Both the position numbers and the translations under genes were made by a program. Under the pieces are notes generated by a model, which worked only from the letters and a program-made list of their open reading frames with translations, ran no database searches and had not been told where the DNA came from. DNA of 39,615 nucleotides from SIG672 sp045605765 (lineage in GTDB: Bacteria > Bacillota > Clostridia > Oscillospirales > CAG-272): NCBI GenBank assembly GCA_045605765.1, contig JAZUQQ010000032.1, positions 1-39,615 of the forward strand, read 5' to 3'. Every line of letters starts with the position of its first letter. Position 1 is the stretch's first letter. Shown piece after piece: positions 1-9,567 of the stretch.

Positions 1-1890
1 AGGCAGGAAGCTGATAAACTCACTAACCTTCTGTTCGGGACTGGAATCATCCACCTTCAAACGACAAGAATAATCCGAGATCTGATGGAGTGCTCTCTCC
101 AATGCAAAGTCGAATATATAACACTCCTTCTTGATGATCACACGGTTGCCGTGTTCATCAATTGTTTCCCATGGTGACTGCACGCGGAAGGCCGCTTGAA
201 AATAGGATTCGGGTGATTTCAGATTGCGGAGCATAAAAATACCTGTCCACGGGCGAACGGTAACACCGGTTGTCAGTTTACCGCAAGTAAGCGTTATGGT
301 TTTCGTTTTCAGCGGATCTCCCATAGCGTTTTGTACGGGATAGAGCGCGTCGAGACCTATACCCGCCTTAGTGCCTGCACAGACGATAACTTTATAATCG
401 CCAAACGTCACAATGTTCTGTTTTTGCGATAGCAGGTTTGCCATAGCAAAGCAGGATGCCACGTTGGGAAGATACCACAGTGTATGCGTAAGCACCTGTA
501 AAAGCGTGGTGTCCGAAAACGGCATTGGCGGCTTCTCGCTACCCAGTTTCAGATCCTCGGTTGTGGTGAAACGTCCGCGAATCAGCTCCAGCCATTTTTG
601 CACGTCGGTCTCATATACGAACCGCGCCGTTTCGGGCTTACCTTTTTCGGTAAGCTCTGCTTTGAAAAACTCATTTATATCAAACTCATCAAAGCCCTCG
701 TTTACGGCGTTATGTACGATCTCGTCCGGGACTTTGTAGGTCAGCATGATCATTTTCGGAAGTGCTGCATACGGGTTCTCGCCACTACCGCGCCAATTCT
801 CCTTGGCTGCCTGCTCGTCCGAATACGTCCAGTTGAATACCTGATCCTCTAAAAATTCGCCACTGTTCAGCGCACGGAAAGGAGTACCGGAAAGGTAGAG
901 ATAATGTCCTGATGTAATCGGCAGGAATGTCTCGTTGATGGCGTTGCCTGCTTCTTCCATCTGATATTTTTCAAGGTCGAAATCGTTATCTTCCTCATCA
1001 AATTTTTCAAACAGATTACGAGCGTTTTCGCGCCACGCACCGAAGTGATATTCATCAAAAACAACGATATCCCAATTTGTGCCGTGAATAAATTCGTTTT
1101 TTGCCTTGATACCTCCTGCGGCGTTAGTGCCGAGCATATCTTGAAAAGATCCAAATACGACGATAGGGCGCGTAGGATCGCAAGCGGCATATTGCTCATC
1201 AAGCTGCTGCGCATCAAAGCGAGCTTCTTTATTGGAGACGAACTGCCAACCGTCAAAATCCACATGATGGGACAAATCCTCTTGCCATGCCGACTCCACA
1301 GCAGGCTTGAAGGTGAGAATCAAGATTTTCTTGAATCCCATTTTTTTAGCAAGCTGATAGGTGGCAAAGGTCTTGCCAAAACGCATTTTAGCATTCCATA
1401 AGAATTTGGGCGGTCTTGACGGATCATCGATTGCCGCCTGTGTAAAATAATCGGCGGTCATATTAACTGCGTAGGCCTGCTCATCTCTCATGCCAAATGT
1501 CCACGTTCGCGCGCCCTCAAGACGTATGCCTGTACGAAGCTCGGTTATGGCGGCATTGATGTCAGCAACGGTGCATTGATACCATTCGTTGTGATCCTCG
1601 CCCTCATTCAGCTGTCTGAAACGGCGTCTTCGCAGGATGCGATGCACGTCCTTGTCGGTAAAGCAAGTACCGTCGGGACGCATGGCGGATTCTTTGAGTA
1701 AAATTTTGAAATTGGTAATACCCGCCGTGTGGAGCTGCTCACGGATGCGCTGCTCAGTGTCTTCACGGTCGGTAAAACCTACCTTGATATAGCCCCTATG
1801 ATCGGCAAGGTCGGGTAGCGTATATCCGTAAATAGTAGGAACAACGGCAGGGCGATTATGCAAGATTTCGGATAGACTGATGCCTGCCAT
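1..1890 (-). CDS. GIY-YIG (T5orf172-like) nuclease / SF2 helicase, restriction subunit (C-terminus cut by window edge)
   Basis: 630 residues are visible and the frame stays open to base 1. The N-terminus (about residues 20-110) resembles the T5orf172 branch of the GIY-YIG nucleases, with YGYT, then GYIKVGFTDRE and a later EWYQCT. An SF2 helicase core follows: motif I as KMRFGKTF (about 167-174), motif II as VVFDEYHFGAW (about 266-276) and motif III as YLSGTPFRA (about 319-327). This is the layout of an ATP-dependent restriction subunit that translocates on DNA and cleaves. The start codon shares one base with the stop of the upstream methyltransferase (TAATG), so translation is probably coupled. 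The family is clear; the restriction role is inferred from motifs and the neighbouring methyltransferase genes. Confidence 0.85.
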   Translation of the reverse strand, partial: MAGISLSEILHNRPAVVPTIYGYTLPDLADHRGYIKVGFTDREDTEQRIREQLHTAGITNFKILLKESAMRPDGTCFTDKDVHRILRRRRFRQLNEGEDHNEWYQCTVADINAAITELRTGIRLEGARTWTFGMRDEQAYAVNMTADYFTQAAIDDPSRPPKFLWNAKMRFGKTFATYQLAKKMGFKKILILTFKPAVESAWQEDLSHHVDFDGWQFVSNKEARFDAQQLDEQYAACDPTRPIVVFGSFQDMLGTNAAGGIKAKNEFIHGTNWDIVVFDEYHFGAWRENARNLFEKFDEEDNDFDLEKYQMEEAGNAINETFLPITSGHYLYLSGTPFRALNSGEFLEDQVFNWTYSDEQAAKENWRGSGENPYAALPKMIMLTYKVPDEIVHNAVNEGFDEFDINEFFKAELTEKGKPETARFVYETDVQKWLELIRGRFTTTEDLKLGSEKPPMPFSDTTLLQVLTHTLWYLPNVASCFAMANLLSQKQNIVTFGDYKVIVCAGTKAGIGLDALYPVQNAMGDPLKTKTITLTCGKLTTGVTVRPWTGIFMLRNLKSPESYFQAAFRVQSPWETIDEHGNRVIIKKECYIFDFALERALHQISDYSCRLKVDDSSPEQKVSEFISFLP

Positions 1891-3500
1891 TATTCGTCAC
1901 CTCCGTCAAGATCCATCGGACGGATCATAGATTCGATAAAATCGATTTCTGCTTGTGTTAACCCGTATTTTTCGTAGAGTTCAGCATCCGTCCAAGGCTT
2001 AGAAAAATCTTGTTGAGGGACAAACTGATATACTCCACGTGCAGCATTTTGAGAATTCTTTTTGAGAAGGACTAAGAATCTGAAAAATCTTGTTGCAATA
2101 TAGGACATTGCATTAGCGCAAGCGAGCTTGTTGTCAAATGGACCTATTACAAGATAACTTTCATTACAGACAGTATTAGGTGCCCCATAAAAGGGTTTAG
2201 GAAGTATTGGGTGTGGAAATTCATCACTTCCGCTTCCAGCCTTGCCAATGTAAACTTTATGCCACGGAATCAACTCTTGGCCTTTTGCAACCTCAGCTTG
2301 CGCAACATATGCAGTTGTACCTCGAATTTCACGATCGTTACCGCTAACATAGATTATAAGATCGTCAGGTGTTGTTTTGGACTTGGTACCTTTGAAAGTG
2401 TTTGGAAATCCAAATGGCATTCTGGCGCTTACATAATCCATCATCGATTTCTCGCCCTTTGCCTTTACCTTGTGCAATATTTCAACTGCCTCATTGTATC
2501 GAATAAATGTGTCACAGTTTTCTTCCAACAAAGGCCTTATGGCAGGTCCAAAAACATCTGCTCCTTTATGTGAGTATACGGAGCAAAGCCCCTTGTTATC
2601 ACGTTCCCACAGAAAATATGACACTCCGCCTTTAATTTGAACCCCGGAGAAACAGTCTGATGCCTCAGGAAAGTCGTGAATAACACGCAAGCGGTTATCA
2701 TTCAGCATCTCGTTTCTAAAATCATCAAGTCCTTTACCCCCAGTAAACCAACGTGATGGAATAATCATTGAGATAAATCGAGGATTAAGCTTTTTGGCTT
2801 TTTCAACGAACAATTGGTATATTGGTTTAGCACTCGCACCGTTTCCTCCTCCATCCGAAAGCTGATATGGGGGATTAGAGATAATTACATCAAATTTCAT
2901 ATTCCAAATCTCCTCGATTTTTACTGCATGAATCCACTCATATGCGTAAGTTTCCAAATCTTCCTTCCGATCGTATTCCTCTCTGGACGCACCACAGTAC
3001 TTACATTTTCCGATTTTCTTGCCATCCAAATCATATGTAAGTTTCGCAGGTTCCCAAGTATGCTGTATCTTTCTGAAACGAATATTTCCTTCCGCATCAT
3101 CAAAATTTGACACGGAATAGCGTCCGTTGGGATATTTGGAACAATACACGCTTCTGCGCGAAAGCAGGGCGGTCAGCTCTGTAATGGCAATGCCGTAAAG
3201 CTGTTTATGGAAAATATGATTGATGCGCTCCTGTAAATCGGGGATCTTATCCTCTAATCCGACAAGCAACCTTTTGGCAATCTCACGGAGAAATACGCCC
3301 GTTTTGCATGCAGGATCAAGGAATGTTGTATCGGGACTTTCAAACAGCTCCTGCGGTAGCATGTCCAACATTTTGTTCACGACCTCCGGAGGAGTGAAGA
3401 CCTCGTCGTTGGAGAGATTTGCCAAGCAGGACAATACGTCCGGCGTGTGTGCCGTTTTATTTTTTGTAATTCGGTCAAAGAAGCTTTCAGTCATTTTCAT
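1890..3500 (-). CDS. N6-adenine DNA methyltransferase, Eco57I-like
   Basis: 536 residues. It has the gamma-type N6-adenine methyltransferase pattern: FTPPEVVNKML near residue 35 (motif X side), FLDPACKTGVFL at about 60-71 (motif I, S-adenosylmethionine binding, with Lys where Gly is usual) and the catalytic NPPY at 209-212. Between motifs I and IV sits an insert with a CKYC pair (about 166-169) and another Cys near 120, perhaps a small metal site. The C-terminal part is the likely target-recognition region. The ATG at 3500 follows AGGAGG at good spacing; a longer in-frame start at 3557 lacks a binding site. The start lies 14 bases inside the preceding gene and the stop overlaps the next start, so the three genes form a tight operon. 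It probably modifies the sites cut by the downstream nuclease. Confidence 0.88.
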   Translation of the reverse strand: MKMTESFFDRITKNKTAHTPDVLSCLANLSNDEVFTPPEVVNKMLDMLPQELFESPDTTFLDPACKTGVFLREIAKRLLVGLEDKIPDLQERINHIFHKQLYGIAITELTALLSRRSVYCSKYPNGRYSVSNFDDAEGNIRFRKIQHTWEPAKLTYDLDGKKIGKCKYCGASREEYDRKEDLETYAYEWIHAVKIEEIWNMKFDVIISNPPYQLSDGGGNGASAKPIYQLFVEKAKKLNPRFISMIIPSRWFTGGKGLDDFRNEMLNDNRLRVIHDFPEASDCFSGVQIKGGVSYFLWERDNKGLCSVYSHKGADVFGPAIRPLLEENCDTFIRYNEAVEILHKVKAKGEKSMMDYVSARMPFGFPNTFKGTKSKTTPDDLIIYVSGNDREIRGTTAYVAQAEVAKGQELIPWHKVYIGKAGSGSDEFPHPILPKPFYGAPNTVCNESYLVIGPFDNKLACANAMSYIATRFFRFLVLLKKNSQNAARGVYQFVPQQDFSKPWTDAELYEKYGLTQAEIDFIESMIRPMDLDGGDE

Positions 3501-4194
3501 GTATCCTCCTGTATGGCAATTGTGGGTATTCTCTGATGGGGAGAGCGTCATACTCACCCGTTACGGGATTGATCCTTAGATATTTGCTGACGTCGTCTTC
3601 GTCATCAAACACGCTGCGTTGTGTTTCCTTTGGCTTTTCGCCCACCTTCAGCAGTACGTCAAGGCGAAAGTCGCGCCGTTTCAGGCTTGTACCGCCTGTT
3701 ACGCTCCATTCCGGAAATATAATGGGCTCGTCGGTGTCCTGCTGTTCGGCATCCACACACATCAATGTGAGTGCATTTCCGCAGAGAATGTTTTTGTCGA
3801 GAATATATCTGACCGCCGCGCGTGTCTCGTCGTTGCATTCCTTTTTGCAAACGGCTTTATATTCCTTTTTCCATATTTCATACAATCTGCGTCGACACTC
3901 GATCACATTATCCAGCATGATATCAACGCCGTAAATGCTTGATACAGCAAATACCGAAAATCGTTCGAAGTCGTATGCGCTGCGTTTATATTTCTTTTTG
4001 ATGCTTTCAAGCTTTCGAGAAAGAATTTCTGCAAGGAAGTTTCCGTCACCGCAAGCTGGCTCTAAAAATCGCTTGCTGTAATCCTCACACATATTACCAA
4101 CCAGATCGCACATGGCTTTCACTTCGCGCTCGGCGGTAAAGACCTCGCCGTGGTCTGCCACGCGCTGTTTGGATTTGACTTGTTTTGTAGCCAT
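3487..4194 (-). CDS. Methyltransferase-like accessory protein lacking the NPPY motif
   Basis: 235 residues. It has an N6-methyltransferase-like motif I, FLEPACGDGNFLAEIL (about 43-58), and an acidic motif II region, YGVDIMLDNV (about 88-97), but no NPPY/DPPY catalytic motif. The second half is rich in charged residues and ends RRIHEND. It may bind S-adenosylmethionine without methylating, and could be a partner or regulatory subunit of the full methyltransferase encoded just downstream. GGAGG five bases before the ATG at 4194 fixes the start; a GTG two codons earlier is less likely. It is the first gene of the operon and overlaps the next by 14 bases. A relic of a split methyltransferase is the alternative reading. 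Confidence 0.7.
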   Translation of the reverse strand: MATKQVKSKQRVADHGEVFTAEREVKAMCDLVGNMCEDYSKRFLEPACGDGNFLAEILSRKLESIKKKYKRSAYDFERFSVFAVSSIYGVDIMLDNVIECRRRLYEIWKKEYKAVCKKECNDETRAAVRYILDKNILCGNALTLMCVDAEQQDTDEPIIFPEWSVTGGTSLKRRDFRLDVLLKVGEKPKETQRSVFDDEDDVSKYLRINPVTGEYDALPIREYPQLPYRRIHEND

Positions 4195-4203
4195 AAGCAC
4201 CTC

Positions 4204-4230
4204 CTGCGTCGATTATGTACTTCGACGCAG
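4204..4230 (-). promoter_or_regulatory. Inverted repeat just upstream of the restriction-modification operon
   Basis: Perfect 9-bp inverted repeat, CTGCGTCGA (4204-4212) and TCGACGCAG (4222-4230) with a 9-base spacer. It sits against the GGAGG of the first methyltransferase-like gene. It could be an operator or an mRNA hairpin that limits ribosome access. No separate controller (C) protein gene was seen beside it. Confidence 0.5.
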
Positions 4231-4282
4231 TAAAAACGCAAAAAGGGCGAGTATTTTCTCGAAAATGAGAGAATACTCGCCC
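4231..4282 (-). terminator. Intrinsic terminator after the recombinase gene / leader attenuator of the R-M operon
   Basis: 16-base arms at 4245-4260 and 4267-4282 with one mismatch and a 6-base loop. Read on the minus strand they are followed by TTTTTGCGTTTTT. It would end transcripts from the recombinase gene. No good minus-strand promoter lies between it and the R-M operon start at 4194, so the operon may depend on read-through. Confidence 0.75.
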
Positions 4283-4394
4283 GAAAAACTCGAATATTTA
4301 CTTTTTATTATTGAATAATCGTCGAAAAAGTGTTATAATTAATTATGTATAGCCATTTTGGTGTACCGAAGTACATATTCAATGCAGTTTAATA

Positions 4395-5330
4395 CTAAAA
4401 ATTTTTTGGTAATCGGTTCATCATTTCAATTTTTGTGTCCATCATGCTGTGTGCGTAGCGGTTCAGCGTTATGGACGCATTTTTATGCCCCATGATCTCG
4501 GACAGCGTCTTGATGTCCATTCCGCACTCGATGGCACGAGTGGCGAAGGTATGCCGCAGGGCATGAAAGTTGAGCTTCCTGACTCCGGCTCTTTCTGTGA
4601 GCTTTTCAAACATATATTGGTACGAGCGGATTGACATTCGTTCGCCTTTTTTATTTTCGATAACGTAGTCACTCCTTGCCGTTTCTTTCCTCGCTATCAG
4701 CATTTGAGTGATATACGATGGCAAGGGAACGACTCGGTCTGATGACATGGTCTTAGGCTTGTCCACGATGAGCTGCCATTCACCGCTTTCGTCCTTGTCA
4801 CGATACACCGTTTTGTTTATGGAGATAAATCCGAGTTGAAGGTCAACGTCATCCCATTCAAGTCCTAATAGCTCTCCTATTCGGACGCCGGTATAAAGAC
4901 AGAGGAGAATTCCGAACAGGCGCGGATCGTCGGATCCCATAATCGCATTTTCAATTTTTCGTTGTTCATCCTTTGTAAAGGCCTCCACCTTTTTGGCATC
5001 CTCACGGGAGCGCCGTATTCGCTCACACGGATTTTGCTCAAGCAAGTCCATGTCGCAAGCATATTCGAATGCGAGGTTCAGCACCGTCAACATAAGATTT
5101 GCGCTTGTTGCGGATAGTTTGCCACCGCCACTTCTGATATTACCCTCTGCCTTTTGCTGTGAGAGAAATTCTTGAATATCCCTACGGCTCAGATCTTCAA
5201 TATTTTGTTTGCCAAGCGTTGGATTGATATGCGCTGTGATTAGTCCTTGGTAGCGAGAGTAGGTTCTTGACTTGATGTGTTCCTTTTCGTAGGTCTCAAG
5301 CCATTCTGTTAGTAGAGTTTGTGTTGTCAT
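4395..5330 (-). CDS. Tyrosine recombinase / phage-type integrase
   Basis: 311 residues. It has an N-terminal SAM-like core-binding domain (about 5-110) and a C-terminal catalytic domain with TGVRIGEL (Arg), HALRHTFAT (His-x-x-Arg), GHKN (second His) and the nucleophile in LNRYAH. All core catalytic residues are therefore visible. It would catalyse site-specific integration or excision. AGGAG precedes the ATG at 5330; the open frame reaches 5408 but without a binding site. It stands alone between terminator-like hairpins on both sides. The nearest attachment-site candidate is the tRNA-Ser remnant at 10161-10213. A role in DNA inversion at the neighbouring R-M locus is possible but no inverted specificity repeats were seen. 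Confidence 0.9.
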   Translation of the reverse strand: MTTQTLLTEWLETYEKEHIKSRTYSRYQGLITAHINPTLGKQNIEDLSRRDIQEFLSQQKAEGNIRSGGGKLSATSANLMLTVLNLAFEYACDMDLLEQNPCERIRRSREDAKKVEAFTKDEQRKIENAIMGSDDPRLFGILLCLYTGVRIGELLGLEWDDVDLQLGFISINKTVYRDKDESGEWQLIVDKPKTMSSDRVVPLPSYITQMLIARKETARSDYVIENKKGERMSIRSYQYMFEKLTERAGVRKLNFHALRHTFATRAIECGMDIKTLSEIMGHKNASITLNRYAHSMMDTKIEMMNRLPKNF

Positions 5331-5511
5331 GTGAATCTCCTTTAATTTTGATGATACTATATTGTACCCCAAAATTATCGACCTGATGTTAGCAATACAA
5401 TACCACAAGATAACGTCAAAGTCCAGATAACTTTTTTAACTTAGTATTTAAATGTAGTTGTGTTTTGTGCACTGTTTATCGTATGCAATAAAAGAGATTA
5501 TTTCACTTATA

Positions 5512-5551
5512 GAAAAGCCCACCATAGGCAAAAGCTTAGGGTGGGTTTTCT
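5512..5551. terminator. Intrinsic terminator at the end of the YobI-like gene
   Basis: CCCACC and GGTGGG arms (5518-5542 region), with additional pairing inward and a loop around CAAAAGC. On the minus strand it is followed by CTTTTC, and on the plus strand by TTTTCTT, so it could work in both directions. It lies about 40 bases past the stop of the 5588-9271 gene. Confidence 0.65.
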
Positions 5552-5587
5552 TGTAGTGTCTTTAAGCGTTTTTGTTTATACTTAGTT

Positions 5588-8500
5588 TTACAATAGTTCT
5601 ATTTTTTCAATCTTACCGTTGTTGAGCCATTTCTTCAGCTTATAATATCCCTTTCGCTTTTCATCTTCTTCGTATCCGGCAATCCACCCCTGTCCTACAA
5701 AGGCATCAAGAATCGTTTTGTTGATTTCATTGATTGTGAACTTTGGGCGTTTGTTTTCTTCGAAAATGGTCTGGAATTCGGTTATGCCTATGTTTTTCAA
5801 TTCAGCAAGGGCATTTTGCCTATCATACTGTTTAAGTTGAGTCAAAAACAATTTCACACGCGATTTCTGATTAATTGAAGTATCCTTAATTAACAGCGAG
5901 TATAGCTCTCCACACAATGTATATTCATTTCCTAAAATAATGTTAATGCTTTCAGATGCAATAGGATAAATATACTCTTTGATTTCAGTCGGTTGAGTAT
6001 TGTAGTGCTGATACAACCACTTAATATCTGCTGTATGTCGGTTGTGTTTCAAAATGTGGAGTTTAACTGCTACGGAATAATCCTTATCAATAACGGTAAT
6101 AGGATCGTCAGTAAAATTCAGCAGCGTTAACTTTAATTCGTCCTCAATATCCCAACTTAATATTTCTATGAGTTCATCAAAAACAAACAGGGACGCGTCC
6201 ATGATCTTAACATACTCATAAATATTCTGACGAACAAATTTCATCGTATGTCCGGGATAGTTATCCCTAATAAAATGCAGGTTTTTAGCATTCATAATAA
6301 TGATACCCGCATCAATTATTAGGTTGACTTTGTTGGAATCAATCCCTGCAATATCGAATGTTTCATAAGTCCACGCAAGGGAGTTTACAATTTGCTTATA
6401 ATGGTTATTGTCGATTTTATTGCTTGATATTAGGGCTATAGCAAACTTTTCAACCAACTCGTTTCGATTATCAGTCCCGATAATGCCCTTAAAAACAAAT
6501 TCAGTATCAAATTCATTAACAAATTGCAACAAAACCTCATCGATAGACTTCACGTATGCATAATATTCAAACGCATTTTGTTCCCTTGAAGCAATTACCG
6601 ACTCACCCATGCAATGCTTCCACATTTTTTTGTCCTGAATACTACATACATCTGAAATTTTTGTGGAAAGGAAGGTGATGTAGCATTGTTTTGTTTGATC
6701 AGAAACTTTATCGGTGTTGATTAATTCCAAAGCTGCAGTTTCTGTATCTCTAATATCACCATCGCAAAACCGCAATAAAATCTGCACATAGTCTTCCATA
6801 TTTTCCGAAACATACGCAAATATCGGAGTGTCTTTTAAGTGCAAAAGGTGGGTATAGTTACTATGTCTTATGTCTTCTTCTGAAAGACCGTGCATAATTT
6901 CAAGCATTAACTTTATGTTTGAAAAGTTCAGCGCATATAGCGAATACTCATATACTGAACAAAACAGGTTCTTGGTGGATACATCATAATTGAGACTATT
7001 GAATTTTATGCCAAGTAAATTAAAGGCTTCAATAAGTCGGAAAACATTAGGAGAATCAATCTCCAAGTATTTCGAATCATTCGAAATATACTCCGCCAGA
7101 CAATTATCGATGTTTATGCTTTCAAGAACGGCGTCATCTGAGTAATACAATGAATTGACACTATAATCTTTAACTAAATTTTTCGGGAAAATAGATTTTG
7201 TGATCAACAATTTCCAAAAATCCGGCCACAGATTATTTATTGCTTTTACCAACGCTGGCTTTTCTCTACCCAATTCGTAATATTGCCTGAGGAAATCATA
7301 TTTGCTTGAATTCCTAATTTGCATAACGATTTTTGACAATTGCTCTGAAGTTGCTTGGCTTTTAAGCATATACTCCAGCAGTGAGAAATTCAAGGTTTCT
7401 TCTTGCTCGAAATCTACGATTCTCAAACTTTCAAACACTAAATCGGGCGCTTTTAATTCGTAAGAATATTCTTTCGCGATTCTGTCCGTTACACTTATCA
7501 AATAATTCTTATCAGTGTTTGATAGTGTGTTAGGGTAGAAGTACGTCATATAATCCGAGTAGGTCTCGTCGATATATCCATTCCTAATCAGATATTTCAA
7601 CAAATTAAAGTAGTTATTTGTCTTTACATCGTCAAACGAAATTGGATCTCCAATCTCGTTTTCGGCTGTTAATGAAAATATTTGGCTAATATTATCGCGT
7701 GAAATTATTTCGGAGAGTTTTAGCGTTTTTAATTTTTCGAGATTATGTTGCAACTGCTTCAATTCTGTTGCAAATTCATCATTTTTATCTTCTGAGAGCA
7801 ACCCCAATCTGTATTCATATTCTTCTTCCTCGTTTTTTGTCATATAGCGCTTCCAGTTGCTTGTGCTATATCCGCGATTTTGGACCTTAGAGCTGAAAAT
7901 AATATTAAGTTCAGATTGGCTTTTTACTATTTCTTTTTTGCGATTATCTTGCCACTCGATGATATCGTCTATCTTTTTTTGAATTCTTTTTCTTTCGTCT
8001 TCAATGAATGTATCTTTTTTCTTAAATAGCGTAGCGACAAACCCGCGCCCTAACTGCAATTCGCAGAAATCTCTTGGAAAGAGATTTTTGTAGACAACCA
8101 TTGCAAACATTTTATTATAATTCAGATTTACCGACGCGGTCATTCGATTGAAATACACTAAAAATTCATTACAAATGTTCTTTAGCAATCGCATTTCATC
8201 GACGTAAAGAGAGACTCCTTGAAGAAACTTCGGATCAAACTTATCAAAAATATGGTTTTCGGTTAAATGATCCTTGAATTGATTGTAGGCATTAGAGCCA
8301 TCGACAACGGGAACTATAGGAATAATAAAATCGAAAAATTTTGTTCGATCTTTAGATACAAATATATCATCTCTTAAAAGATAGAAGAACTTTAACGGCG
8401 TTTTACCCTTTCTTTTGGGTTGGAGATTAATAAGAGTATTAACTTCACGCAAACGTTCGAATATTTTTACGTCATCATATCTGTCGATATCCTCGAACAC

Positions 8501-9271
8501 TATCACATCCGCGTCGACTTGCTCAAACAAATACAGAACTTCATTCAAATATTTATCAAAATAAGATTCTTCACTATTTTCGAATATTTCGATTTCCGTA
8601 CCATTCACGTTCAACTTCCGGAAAATATTCTTATTGGTTTGTGCCTTCACCAATGAGAAAATAAGAAATCCTCCGATCCCAGAAGCCAATACTCCAGATA
8701 CTAAACGGGAAAACGGATTAAGCGTTATCTGTAAAAGATCTTTTATTCGCGAAACTGGAAGAGTATTTAAATAGTCGCTCCACGGCGCATAGAACACTAT
8801 GTGAGATAAAAACGCTAAAAACAAAAAGCTCAATGCCGAATGAAGAATGATACTCCATATGCTGACGGTTCGTTTTATACGAAAGTGTGTTTGCGGAATT
8901 TTCGAAGGCTTGATTTGGTGGATTAATTGGTTAAGTATTTTTCCCTCAAGCAACGCTTCTTGACTCAGTTTTCCATTATCCTCTTTATCGTTGAGATTGC
9001 TACCATCCTTTTTGTCGCTGGATTCCGCTTTGGCATCTTCAAAATGTGCGAGAGATATGTGAACGTATTTTCTTTTCCTATCCTTTTTGGAAGGAGAGGC
9101 ACTCTCATAACGTTTATAAGATTCCAGTATACTGCTTTTTCCTGCGCCATATGCTCCGGATATAGCAATATTCTTTATATCATTGTTAGAAAAAACGAAC
9201 CCAAAAGCATCTTTATAAACTTCCAAGTTGGCATCTGTTTTAGGCGTTAGTTTTTCGAAAACGAAACTCAT
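5588..9271 (-). CDS. YobI-like membrane P-loop NTPase (candidate defence ATPase)
   Basis: 1,227 residues. The N-terminus reads FEKLTPKTDANLEVYKDAF then NNDIKNIAISGAYGAGKS, with Walker A at 39-46. A charged linker and two hydrophobic segments (about 137-161 and 188-208) interrupt the NTPase domain, and Walker B is DVIVFEDIDRYDD (about 255-267). This is the arrangement of the YobI-like P-loop NTPase family, a KAP-type membrane-inserted ATPase group. The remaining 900 residues look helical and repeat-like, without a motif I recognise. AGGAGG eight bases before the ATG fixes the start. It is the second gene of an operon with the HTH gene 63 bases upstream, next to an R-M operon and a recombinase, which suggests phage defence. 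That role is inference. The A+T-rich composition supports recent transfer. Confidence 0.8.
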   Translation of the reverse strand: MSFVFEKLTPKTDANLEVYKDAFGFVFSNNDIKNIAISGAYGAGKSSILESYKRYESASPSKKDRKRKYVHISLAHFEDAKAESSDKKDGSNLNDKEDNGKLSQEALLEGKILNQLIHQIKPSKIPQTHFRIKRTVSIWSIILHSALSFLFLAFLSHIVFYAPWSDYLNTLPVSRIKDLLQITLNPFSRLVSGVLASGIGGFLIFSLVKAQTNKNIFRKLNVNGTEIEIFENSEESYFDKYLNEVLYLFEQVDADVIVFEDIDRYDDVKIFERLREVNTLINLQPKRKGKTPLKFFYLLRDDIFVSKDRTKFFDFIIPIVPVVDGSNAYNQFKDHLTENHIFDKFDPKFLQGVSLYVDEMRLLKNICNEFLVYFNRMTASVNLNYNKMFAMVVYKNLFPRDFCELQLGRGFVATLFKKKDTFIEDERKRIQKKIDDIIEWQDNRKKEIVKSQSELNIIFSSKVQNRGYSTSNWKRYMTKNEEEEYEYRLGLLSEDKNDEFATELKQLQHNLEKLKTLKLSEIISRDNISQIFSLTAENEIGDPISFDDVKTNNYFNLLKYLIRNGYIDETYSDYMTYFYPNTLSNTDKNYLISVTDRIAKEYSYELKAPDLVFESLRIVDFEQEETLNFSLLEYMLKSQATSEQLSKIVMQIRNSSKYDFLRQYYELGREKPALVKAINNLWPDFWKLLITKSIFPKNLVKDYSVNSLYYSDDAVLESINIDNCLAEYISNDSKYLEIDSPNVFRLIEAFNLLGIKFNSLNYDVSTKNLFCSVYEYSLYALNFSNIKLMLEIMHGLSEEDIRHSNYTHLLHLKDTPIFAYVSENMEDYVQILLRFCDGDIRDTETAALELINTDKVSDQTKQCYITFLSTKISDVCSIQDKKMWKHCMGESVIASREQNAFEYYAYVKSIDEVLLQFVNEFDTEFVFKGIIGTDNRNELVEKFAIALISSNKIDNNHYKQIVNSLAWTYETFDIAGIDSNKVNLIIDAGIIIMNAKNLHFIRDNYPGHTMKFVRQNIYEYVKIMDASLFVFDELIEILSWDIEDELKLTLLNFTDDPITVIDKDYSVAVKLHILKHNRHTADIKWLYQHYNTQPTEIKEYIYPIASESINIILGNEYTLCGELYSLLIKDTSINQKSRVKLFLTQLKQYDRQNALAELKNIGITEFQTIFEENKRPKFTINEINKTILDAFVGQGWIAGYEEDEKRKGYYKLKKWLNNGKIEKIELL

Positions 9272-9334
9272 CTTATAAACCTCCTAATCATGTCTTATCT
9301 GTTTTCAAGGTCAAAAGGGACAGCATTTCATAAA

Positions 9335-9529
9335 TTATTCCGCGGCCTTTCCGCTCTTGATCCACTCGTCAACCTCGCTGGGCTTATACTTCCAGCCACG
9401 GCCGACCTTATGGGCAGGCATGCCTTTTTCGTTTATCCAAGTGAGCAGGGTATCGCGTGTTACGCCGAGGTAGACGCACATCTCTTTGGTAGAATACCAA
9501 CGTTCAGGGATCTGATTCATTTCTTGCAT
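9335..9529 (-). CDS. Excisionase-like helix-turn-helix protein
   Basis: 64 residues. It contains WYSTKEMCVYLGVTRDTLL, then INEKGMPAHKVGRGWKYKPSEVDEWI, the MerR-like winged-helix pattern of the excisionase-family DNA-binding domain. An AGGAG about ten bases before the ATG at 9529 supports this start. A strong promoter (9568-9596) precedes it, and the YobI-like NTPase gene follows in the same direction. It may be an excisionase for the nearby recombinase or, more likely from its position, a regulator or partner of the NTPase. Both are inferences. Confidence 0.8.
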   Translation of the reverse strand: MQEMNQIPERWYSTKEMCVYLGVTRDTLLTWINEKGMPAHKVGRGWKYKPSEVDEWIKSGKAAE

Positions 9530-9567
9530 TTTTATGACTCTCCTGATAGATACAATAATACATTTTC

